A DNA stretch of 11,141 bases from NCBI GenBank assembly GCA_016195045.1, contig JACQAJ010000062.1, positions 1 through 11,141 of the forward strand. The letters run 5' to 3'. The notes below the pieces were generated by a model. The model was given only the letters and a program-made list of their open reading frames with translations. It searched no databases and was not told the DNA's origin. Shown in pieces: positions 1 through 4,852 of this stretch. Both the position numbers and the translations under genes were made by a program. The stretch is from Candidatus Azambacteria bacterium. Lineage in GTDB: Bacteria; Patescibacteriota; Minisyncoccia; GWC2-36-17; JACQAJ01. How positions within the stretch are numbered: position 1 is the stretch's first letter; each line of letters opens with the position of its first letter.

Positions 1-2003
1 GTTAAATCAGTGGCCAACTTCTTGGAAACTTTATCAATCTTATAAACCTTTTCGGCAATATATTTACCATTGAGCATGGTTTTGTCCGAACTAACCGGAG
101 CTGGGTCAACAAACTTCTCTTTAGGTAATCGAGCCAAGGCTTGTTTCATAAACTCTTGCCACCAAGGCGCCGCCACGCTCGCTGAAAAAGCTCGATTAAC
201 CATCGGCGTATTATCGTTATTCCCTACCCAAACACCGGCCGCGAGATTAGGCGCATAGCCAATCGTCCAGAGATCATGATAAGCATTAGTCGTTCCGGTT
301 TTCACTGCCACATTATAATCAGGCAAATAAAGCGCACTAGTTCGACCAAAAACTGGTACTCGTAATTCATTATCTGATAATATTTTATTAAGTAAGCGAG
401 CATATTGAGATTCTAAAACTTGTTGTGGTCGAGGTTGATATTCTTCAATGATCTTTCCATTTTTATCTTCAATTCTTAAAATCGAAGTCAGGTCATTCTT
501 CACTCCGTCATTAGCAAAAACACCGTAAGCATTGACCATTTCTAAGAGCTTAACCTCGCCACCACCGAGAACCAGAGAAAGTCCAAAGCGACTTCGATCC
601 TTAAGAGTGGTCAACCCCAAGGTCTCCGCAAAATCAATGGCATTATTGACGCCAACCAAATAAAGCAATTTTACCGAAGCCACATTAATCGATTGGGAAA
701 TGGCTTCTTTGAGCATCACTGGCCCCCGATACTTACTATCAAAATTCTCGGGATGATAACATTTATCTGAATCAATAATCAAAGAATTGGAACCCTTTTC
801 TAGAGTACACAAAGGATTGAATTCGGTTGGCAAATCAAACAAGACAGTTTCTGGGGTATAGCCTTTTTTCAGAGCCAAAGCATAAACGATCGGTTTAAAA
901 GATGAGCCCGGTTGGCGTTGAGCGGTTGTAATATTAAAATTACCTTCTCGTTTGACATCAAAATAATCCCGCGAGCCAACCATAACTAAAACTTGTCCGG
1001 TCTTGGGATCGATGGCCACCAGACCAGCATTCTTGGCTTGAAATTTTTTTTCATTAACTTCGCCGGCTTTTTTTATTATTTCTTCCGCGATCCCTTGCAA
1101 ATCATAATCCAGAGTCGTGATCACTTTTAATCCCGCTTTGTCAATAAATTCTTCGCCATATTTATTACTCAGATACTCTTTAATATACATGACAAAATGA
1201 GGCGCCCGAATAGAACTTCTTGATTTAATGAACCGAGGTGTTTCTTTTTTGGCAAATAAAGCTTCTTCGAGGGTCACGAGATTAGCTTCAGCGGTTTTAT
1301 CTATAACTGAATTTCTTCGTTGAATTAACTGATCTAAATGGGAACCATAAGGCGAGTAATAGCTCGGTGCTTTGGGCAAAGCGGCTAAGAGAGCCATTTC
1401 TGCTAAGCTGGCTTGTTTCACTGACTTACCAAAAAAAGTTTGACTGGCGGCTTCAATTCCATAAGCCCCCGATCCGTAACTAATGGTATTTAAATAGGAG
1501 GTGATAATTTCTTTTTTAGAATATTGACGCTCCATTTGATAGGCTAAAATAACTTCTTTGATTTTTCTCACAATCGTCCGCTCAGGAGTTAAAAAGGAAT
1601 TCTTAATTAATTGTTGAGTAATCGTTGAGCCACCTTGAACGACTTTGCCAGAAAAAAGATTGGCCCCGATAGCCCGAAAAATACTTCTAAAGGATAAACC
1701 GCCGTGTTTAAGAAAATTTCGATCTTCGATTGAAATCGTCGCATCAATCATCTTTTGAGGAATCTCTTCAGACTTTAAAGAAGTTCTTTTAACATCCGAA
1801 TAAACATCGTACAAAAGAGTCGCGCCGGTTCGGTCATAGATTTTGGTCGACTCCACCACTTCTGGTTGAGTTAATTTATTGAGATCCGGCAAATCTTTGG
1901 CGAAATAAAAAAAACCAGCCACCAAAAACATCGCCCCCAAAAGAGCCAGACAGAAAATAACCTTAATAATTGTCTTTATTTTTTTAAAAAGTAGTTTGAC
2001 CAT
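1..2003 (-). CDS. Class A penicillin-binding protein (bifunctional transglycosylase/transpeptidase, PBP1A type), 3' end outside window
   Basis: This membrane-anchored enzyme polymerises lipid II into glycan strands and cross-links the stem peptides. 667 residues are visible and the C-terminus lies beyond the left edge. Residues about 8-33 form the single N-terminal membrane anchor after a short Lys-rich cytoplasmic stretch. The GT51 domain follows, with EDRNF (catalytic Glu93), GGSTITQQLIKN from residue 124, and the KKEIITSYLNTISYG motif. The transpeptidase domain has SSFK (Ser367 nucleophile, Lys370), SIN (438-440) and KTGTT (from 568). All catalytic motifs are intact, so the gene looks functional. 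The ATG at 2001-2003 is the natural start because the membrane anchor follows at once; no Shine-Dalgarno is visible. An extended -10 about 160 bp upstream could drive it. It faces away from the rest of the window. Confidence 0.96.
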   Translation of the reverse strand, partial: MVKLLFKKIKTIIKVIFCLALLGAMFLVAGFFYFAKDLPDLNKLTQPEVVESTKIYDRTGATLLYDVYSDVKRTSLKSEEIPQKMIDATISIEDRNFLKHGGLSFRSIFRAIGANLFSGKVVQGGSTITQQLIKNSFLTPERTIVRKIKEVILAYQMERQYSKKEIITSYLNTISYGSGAYGIEAASQTFFGKSVKQASLAEMALLAALPKAPSYYSPYGSHLDQLIQRRNSVIDKTAEANLVTLEEALFAKKETPRFIKSRSSIRAPHFVMYIKEYLSNKYGEEFIDKAGLKVITTLDYDLQGIAEEIIKKAGEVNEKKFQAKNAGLVAIDPKTGQVLVMVGSRDYFDVKREGNFNITTAQRQPGSSFKPIVYALALKKGYTPETVLFDLPTEFNPLCTLEKGSNSLIIDSDKCYHPENFDSKYRGPVMLKEAISQSINVASVKLLYLVGVNNAIDFAETLGLTTLKDRSRFGLSLVLGGGEVKLLEMVNAYGVFANDGVKNDLTSILRIEDKNGKIIEEYQPRPQQVLESQYARLLNKILSDNELRVPVFGRTSALYLPDYNVAVKTGTTNAYHDLWTIGYAPNLAAGVWVGNNDNTPMVNRAFSASVAAPWWQEFMKQALARLPKEKFVDPAPVSSDKTMLNGKYIAEKVYKIDKVSKKLATDL

Positions 2004-2065
2004 AAGTTTCGCTATTCGCTATTCTACTTCTAAAAGCTAACAACAAGCTAGCGCATTCAATCATC

Positions 2066-2113
2066 TAAAATGACACCGTAGCCTCATTGGTTCTATCATA
2101 TAAAATGACACCG
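2066..2113. repeat. 13-bp direct repeat TAAAATGACACCG, two copies
   Basis: Identical copies lie at 2066-2078 and 2101-2113, 35 bp apart, each preceded by ATCAT-like bases. They sit in the 5' region of the PBP gene, between its start and the extended -10. They could be binding sites or the end of a lost insertion element. No transposase is visible nearby. Confidence 0.6.
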
Positions 2114-2119
2114 AAATTA

Positions 2120-2170
2120 TGGTATCTTTTTACTCTTAACTCAGTTAGTTAAGTAGTAAAAATTATACCA
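2120..2170. repeat. 51-bp imperfect inverted repeat overlapping the PBP promoter
   Basis: The arms are TGGTAT / TTTTTACT / CTTAACT on the left and AGTTAAG / AGTAAAAA / ATACCA on the right, with CAGTT at the centre and small bulges. This gives about 21 paired positions. The right end read on the minus strand is the extended -10 TGGTATAAT, so a transcript towards the PBP gene would begin inside this structure. Confidence 0.7.
2162..2170 (-). promoter_or_regulatory. Extended -10 promoter (TGGTATAAT), probably for the PBP gene
   Basis: This is a perfect TGnTATAAT extended -10 on the minus strand. A convincing -35 is absent, which is usual for extended -10 promoters. Transcription would start near 2155 and give a leader of about 150 nt. 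The same nonamer occurs upstream of the HEAT-repeat gene. Confidence 0.5.
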
Positions 2171-2216
2171 GAACGTTATTTAAAAGGGTCGAAAAAGAAG
2201 AAAGGAGAAATTTTAG

Positions 2217-2249
2217 ATGAGTATTGTGGTAACACCGGACAGCGGATAA
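2217..2249 (+). other. Ten-codon open frame with a good Shine-Dalgarno; gene remnant or leader peptide
   Basis: AAAGGAG at 2201-2207 lies 9 nt before an ATG that opens only ten codons (MSIVVTPDSG) before TAA. Strong Shine-Dalgarno sequences are rare in this window, which makes it notable. No conserved gene follows within 250 bp on this strand, so it may be the head of a lost gene. Translation is not proven. Confidence 0.25.
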
Positions 2250-2300
2250 TTTTAATATTCAGTTTTGAAATATAAAATATAAAAATTTATTAATGAACCT

Positions 2301-2414
2301 CCGACCAGCTTGCTGGTCGGTATCAAGCAGAAAGATTTATTTTGAGAAACCGTAGGTTTCTCAAACTCTTCCCTGCAAGGTAACCGACAGTAACCGACCA
2401 GCAAGCTGGGTCGG
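2301..2414. repeat. Cluster of three hairpins, two sharing the CCGACCAGC...GCTGGTCGG arm
   Basis: Hairpin A (2301-2320) has 9-bp perfect arms, CCGACCAGC and GCTGGTCGG, around TT. Hairpin B (2341-2365) has 11-bp perfect arms, TTTGAGAAACC and GGTTTCTCAAA, around GTA. Hairpin C (2394-2414) repeats arm A around AA with one extra G. The sequences of A and C could also pair with each other and enclose B. No T-tract follows on either strand, so these are not simple terminators. They may be a mobile repeat cluster or a structured RNA. Confidence 0.7.
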
Positions 2415-2458
2415 AATTAGCAAGTTAATTTTTTACTAAAATTTTCAAAGTATTAAAA

Positions 2459-2491
2459 AGTACCCCGCAGAATCAAGCTCTGCATGGTACT
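2459..2491 (-). terminator. Intrinsic terminator after the 56-aa gene
   Basis: On the minus strand the arms AGTACC and GCAGA pair with TCTGC and GGTACT around a 7-nt loop, and TTTTT follows directly. It lies just beyond the stop of the small minus-strand gene at 2518-2688. Confidence 0.8.
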
Positions 2492-2500
2492 GTGTCAATC

Positions 2501-2524
2501 TATTCCTATTCCTATTCCTATTCC
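2501..2524. repeat. Tandem hexamer (TATTCC)x4
   Basis: Four perfect copies cover the 3' end of the 56-aa gene. On the minus strand the repeat reads GAATAG, which is two codons long, so it places four TAG stops in the same frame. Confidence 0.9.
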
Positions 2525-2688
2525 CGATAGGCGTTAGGATTACGCCAATCAGGATAATTACTGTCTAGCCAATTTATGTCTAGATTTCGTTTCTCCTCAT
2601 AATCCTTCTTCATATACCAAGAACCGACCTCAGTCAGTTCTGTTTTGTACACTCTCCTATCATAATCAAGGACGCTGGCGATCTGCAT
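2518..2688 (-). CDS. Small protein of unknown function, 56 aa, possibly N-terminally truncated
   Basis: I do not recognise this gene. From the ATG at 2686-2688 it encodes 56 residues rich in aromatic and charged amino acids (LDYDRRVYKTEL, VGSWYMKKDYEEKR, LDSNYPDWRNPNAYRE). That composition looks protein-like. The frame stays open upstream to 2742 and reads RNRFRVGFESVSYQYGF, which also looks like protein but has no start codon before a TAA at 2743-2745. The gene may therefore have lost its 5' end, or may begin at the internal ATG. A good intrinsic terminator follows it. No Shine-Dalgarno is visible before the ATG. It could be a structured remnant of a larger accessory protein. Confidence 0.5.
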   Translation of the reverse strand: MQIASVLDYDRRVYKTELTEVGSWYMKKDYEEKRNLDINWLDSNYPDWRNPNAYRE

Positions 2689-2802
2689 AAATCCATACTG
2701 ATAGCTTACGGATTCAAACCCTACACGAAACCTGTTACGTAATTATATTGTTTTGTATTTTATCATAAAAAAGTAGACGACGCAAATTATTTTGCAAAAT
2801 AA

Positions 2803-2838
2803 AAAAGTACCAAACTAATTAAAAGTAATGGTACTTTT
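2803..2838 (-). terminator. Intrinsic terminator of the 77-aa gene
   Basis: The 10-bp arms AAAAGTACCA and TGGTACTTTT enclose a 16-nt loop. On the minus strand a TTTTTTATTTT tract follows. It ends the transcript of the gene at 2896-3129 and shares its GTACC arms with the terminator at 2459-2491. Confidence 0.75.
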
Positions 2839-2849
2839 GCTTAACCAGC

Positions 2850-2888
2850 TATCTCAGTCGTAATGTGTAAATATATCACGACTGAGAT
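2850..2888. repeat. Perfect 12-bp inverted repeat in the 3' UTR of the 77-aa gene
   Basis: TATCTCAGTCGT (2850-2861) and ACGACTGAGATA (2877-2888) pair perfectly around a 15-16-nt loop. The structure begins 7 bp after the stop codon of the 77-aa gene and precedes the terminator. It has no T-tract of its own, so it is an additional RNA structure or a protein-binding site. Confidence 0.85.
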
Positions 2889-2895
2889 AAGATTA

Positions 2896-3129
2896 TCATC
2901 TCTTTTTAAAAGAGATAAACCTCTCCTCATGAGCATTAAAGACGCGTTCAATGTCTTTCTCATCATAAAAACCGTTACTAAACGCATTCAGGGCCACAAA
3001 ATAATGATAGGAATCGAATTTCATATTATCTTTATTCAAAGACAACTTAAAGAGAATACGTCTAAATTCTAGTCTTTTTTCTTCTTTCATGGCATCAAGC
3101 CGATTTCCGAAATTACTGTCCATACACAT
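2896..3129 (-). CDS. Small charged protein of unknown function, 77 aa
   Basis: I do not recognise this gene. The start is fixed by the best Shine-Dalgarno in the window, AAAGGAGG, 8 nt upstream of the ATG at 3127-3129; a second ATG two codons later is possible. The protein is soluble, highly charged and probably helical (MKEEKRLEFRRILFKLSL, then VALNAFSNGFYDEKDIERVF) with a basic tail, FKKR. It has no signal peptide or membrane segment. A reading extended upstream to 3198 is less likely because it would place the Shine-Dalgarno inside the gene. It is a complete monocistronic unit with promoter (3189-3216), Shine-Dalgarno, gene, 12-bp hairpin and terminator. That argues it is a real, expressed accessory gene. 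Confidence 0.72.
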   Translation of the reverse strand: MCMDSNFGNRLDAMKEEKRLEFRRILFKLSLNKDNMKFDSYHYFVALNAFSNGFYDEKDIERVFNAHEERFISFKKR

Positions 3130-3137
3130 ACAACATC

Positions 3138-3145
3138 CCTCCTTT
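3138..3145 (-). promoter_or_regulatory. Strong Shine-Dalgarno (AAAGGAGG) of the 77-aa gene
   Basis: AAAGGAGG on the minus strand is complementary to the 16S rRNA 3' end and lies 8 nt before the ATG at 3129. It decides the start. Most other genes here have no such site. Confidence 0.85.
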
Positions 3146-3188
3146 CTGATTAATTTCTTATAAAATCCATACCCAAGAACCATAATTG

Positions 3189-3216
3189 ATTGTAACAAAT
3201 TAAAAAATAATTACAA
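3189..3216 (-). promoter_or_regulatory. Sigma-70-type promoter of the 77-aa gene
   Basis: The -35 TTGTAA (3211-3216) and -10 TACAAT (3189-3194) are 16 bp apart on the minus strand, with TG one base before the -10. Transcription would start near 3182 and give a leader of about 53 nt that contains the Shine-Dalgarno. Confidence 0.6.
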
Positions 3217-3229
3217 GCTAGAGTCTTGT

Positions 3230-3406
3230 CTAAACCGTTTCCTGCTGATAACATTCTTGGCAGGAAATTTTTGCCGCTTCTTCTGTCCATTGATCAAAAA
3301 AAGATCGTGAAAAATCATAGTCTCGACCATAATCTCGAGCATCCCAATTATCACTCCACCAACACTTATGGCAATAAATCCGATAAAAGGCCTGGGGCTC
3401 TATATT
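3230..3406 (-). pseudogene. Truncated remnant of a CPR zinc-ribbon family protein (CHKCWWSD...CQECYQQE)
   Basis: The minus frame is open from 3406 to the TAG at 3230-3232 (58 codons) but has no start codon. It reads FYRIYCHKCWWSDNWD, DYGRDYDFSRSFFDQW and, at its end, SCQECYQQETV. The CxxCWWSD and YDFSRSFFDQW part matches the N-terminal zinc-binding region of a large cysteine-rich family common in Patescibacteria. CxxCYQQE is the family's usual C-terminus, so the middle of the protein (several hundred residues) seems to be deleted. The 5' end overlaps the last 7 bp of the pemK-like toxin gene. The 16 bp coding for CYQQE are nearly identical to the end of the second remnant at 4206. Family recall is from memory; the function of the family is unknown. 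Confidence 0.65.
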
Positions 3407-3738
3407 TCAAAATACATTTTCAAAACTTTTTTTACCCGAGACATATTCTTAGTATCCAGTTGACCAATAAGACCGAGCACGACGACCTGATCAAGAGTAG
3501 CCATTTTGGTCGTCTTTATGATAGATTTTAATTTAAGTCCTGTTTTGGAAAAATTCTTATCTGCTAAATCCACAACAATATCAAAGACGTGCACCTTATT
3601 TTGTGAAACTGAAGAGATAAAACAAACAGTCAGATCATCGCCTTTTTGTGTACCCAAGACAAGGGCTGGACGAACCTTATTACCAGATAGATCGGTAAAG
3701 GGAAAGGGTGTTAAAACAATATCGCCAATTTTATACAT
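3400..3738 (-). CDS. PemK/MazF-type endoribonuclease toxin
   Basis: This is the toxin of a type II toxin-antitoxin pair. Family members cleave mRNA in the cytoplasm, usually at short specific sequences, and are blocked by the partner antitoxin. At 112 aa it has the normal length. It opens with MYKIGDIVLTPFPFTDLSG and NKVRPALVLG, the typical first strands and the conserved Arg-Pro of the PemK fold. Later come KSIIKTTKMATLDQ, the usual Ser/Thr-containing second motif, and a hydrophobic GLIGQL strand. The ATG follows the antitoxin stop codon after 2 nt, so the two are one operon and probably translationally coupled. No Shine-Dalgarno is visible. Its last bases overlap the zinc-ribbon remnant. 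Confidence 0.88.
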   Translation of the reverse strand: MYKIGDIVLTPFPFTDLSGNKVRPALVLGTQKGDDLTVCFISSVSQNKVHVFDIVVDLADKNFSKTGLKLKSIIKTTKMATLDQVVVLGLIGQLDTKNMSRVKKVLKMYFEI

Positions 3739-3740
3739 AT

Positions 3741-3989
3741 TTATTTTTTAATATCTTTGACTGAATAAATCTCTGGCTCGTGAGTTAAAAAATCAAAACT
3801 TTTGGAATAAGCATTGATATTAGTAATCTCGGAAAACTTGCCATTCCAGCAAATAGGAAAAGGAATGAGGACAACTTCTGGAACATTTCTACGTCCAATG
3901 ACAATAGACTTATGACTAGTAGTCACCGTATTGACCAAATTGCTCATTCTTTCTCGAGCCTCCGTTGTTGAAAGTGTTTTTATATTCAT
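3741..3989 (-). CDS. Phd/YefM-type antitoxin
   Basis: This is the DNA-binding antitoxin partner of the PemK-like toxin. From the ATG at 3987-3989 it encodes 82 aa. The N-terminal half, MNIKTLSTTEARERMSNLV, then a Lys-Ser segment and IVIGRRNVPEVVLIPF, is the Phd/YefM fold, in which an N-terminal strand-helix unit dimerises and binds the operator. The C-terminal part (NINAYSKSFDFLTHEPEIYSV) would wrap around the toxin. An ATG at 4011-4013 is also in frame, but it lies inside the operator palindrome and upstream of the -10, so the later start is preferred. Pairing of a Phd-like antitoxin with a PemK toxin is a common mixed arrangement. Autoregulation through the 17-bp palindrome is inferred. Confidence 0.82.
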   Translation of the reverse strand: MNIKTLSTTEARERMSNLVNTVTTSHKSIVIGRRNVPEVVLIPFPICWNGKFSEITNINAYSKSFDFLTHEPEIYSVKDIKK

Positions 3990-3995
3990 ATAGGT

Positions 3996-4024
3996 ATTGT
4001 ACAAAATGTACAAATTTAAAGCAA
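3996..4024 (-). promoter_or_regulatory. Promoter and operator palindrome of the toxin-antitoxin operon
   Basis: The -10 TACAAT (3996-4001) is 17 bp from a weak -35 TTGCTT (4019-4024). A perfect palindrome, TTGTACA-aaa-TGTACAA (3997-4013), covers the -10 and spacer, the usual place for a toxin-antitoxin autorepressor site. Only 6 nt separate the -10 from the ATG, so the transcript is probably leaderless. Confidence 0.65.
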
Positions 4025-4140
4025 TAGTCCAGAAATTAGGTTGTATAATTTAATTATTAATTCTGAATCCATGGTTTTTATCATCCCCTCCCCAGACCAG
4101 GTCGAGAGCTGTGGTGGGCATACAGTAATTGAAATCAAAC

Positions 4141-4169
4141 CTGGATCCCGGGTCAAGCCCGGGATGACA
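4141..4169. repeat. GGATCCCGGG-type palindromic intergenic repeat (ends in GGGATGACA)
   Basis: ATCCCGGG (4145-4152) and CCCGGGAT (4158-4165) form an 8-bp GC-rich hairpin around TCAAG, between CTGG and GACA. This sequence type is widespread in unrelated bacterial genomes. Its ATGACA end matches the end of the element at 6091-6231. It lies between the toxin-antitoxin operon and the larger zinc-ribbon remnant. Confidence 0.8.
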
Positions 4170-4184
4170 CAAAGATGGAAACCC

Positions 4185-4198
4185 GTTAACCCGTTAAC
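4185..4198. repeat. Two GTTAAC units at 8-bp spacing
   Basis: GTTAAC occurs at 4185 and 4193 in the context CCCGTTAAC. The same 8-bp unit is found as a four-copy array at 6558-6587, and both arrays end in AACAAA. Confidence 0.75.
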
Positions 4199-4205
4199 AA
4201 ACATT

Positions 4206-4748
4206 CTAGACCACTTCCTGCTGATAACATTGTTCACAATACACAATCTCGGGACGATCTGGGGCATAGGAAGTTTGAAAATTATTACCACACTGAGGAC
4301 AAGATCGATTATAGAGCTCAAAGACAATCGTGCCAAATCTTTTTCTTTTTTCTGATAAACGAGTAAAAGGATTAATTCGTGGCAAAGGAAGATTATGTTG
4401 ACGATAGAAATCAAGTTCTGGTCTGATAATCCTAAAATATTTTTTATTTTCCTGATCAAAAATTACCGCCTGAAGAATATCATCAGTAACATTTTTTATG
4501 TCTTTTGGTAAATCAATACTCTTAATTACTTTTTCGGTGATCTCTGGAATAGTCTCTTTAATTTCTTCGACATCATACCCGTATTTTTTAGCTATCTCAA
4601 TATTATCGTAACCAGAATAAGAAGTGGCCACAGAAATATTATAAGGTATCGAAGAGAGACTCGGTGGAAAAAATTCTCCGTAATCGCCCTGAACAAACAT
4701 TTTTAATTTTATTAGATCCAATAATTCATAATAATCTTTTTCTAAATA
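4206..4748 (-). pseudogene. C-terminal remnant of a CPR zinc-ribbon family protein
   Basis: An ATG at 4698-4700 opens a 164-aa frame, but family-like sequence continues upstream (YLEKDYYELLDLIKLKMF) to a TGA at 4749-4751 without any start codon. This indicates the C-terminal third of a longer protein. Recognisable family features are DYGEFFPPSLSSIPYN, KNVTDDILQAVIF, ELDFYRQHNLPLPRINP, RSCPQCGNNFQTSYAPDRPE and the closing VYCEQCYQQEVV. The two CxxC pairs (CPQC, CEQC) would bind one zinc. Full-length relatives carry several hundred N-terminal residues rich in Cys and aromatics, absent here; the CHKCWWSD part survives separately at 3230-3406. It could still be translated as a short domain. The family function is unknown to me. 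Confidence 0.65.
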
Positions 4749-4852
4749 TCAAAAATCAAAATTAAATTAGAAATTAGAAAATTGCGGATTAAGGTTTTCA
4801 ATAATTAATAATTCCTAGGAGCTAATTTAATTTTTCATTCTTAAATCTTAAT
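4749..4852. other. AT-rich spacer with short AATTAGA repeats
   Basis: Between the zinc-ribbon remnant and the MFS stop codon lies low-complexity AT-rich DNA, including AATTAGAAATTAGAAAATT near 4765-4783. No gene or clear terminator is visible. Confidence 0.5.

Noticed and set aside
2301..2414. CRISPR array
   Set aside because: The repeated arms are hairpins of unequal spacing with only two copies and no regular spacers; no cas gene is present.
3226..3751. Plus-strand frames opposite the toxin gene
   Set aside because: They are antisense shadows of the PemK-like gene and the zinc-ribbon fragment, which have clear family motifs.
4041..4355. Plus-strand open frame with VIPSPDQVESCGG-like start
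   Set aside because: It crosses the intergenic repeat and the antisense of the zinc-ribbon remnant; no family features or ribosome site.
4016..4459. Minus-strand open frame of 147 codons
   Set aside because: It overlaps the zinc-ribbon remnant in another frame and runs through the GGATCCCGGG repeat, so it is a by-product.
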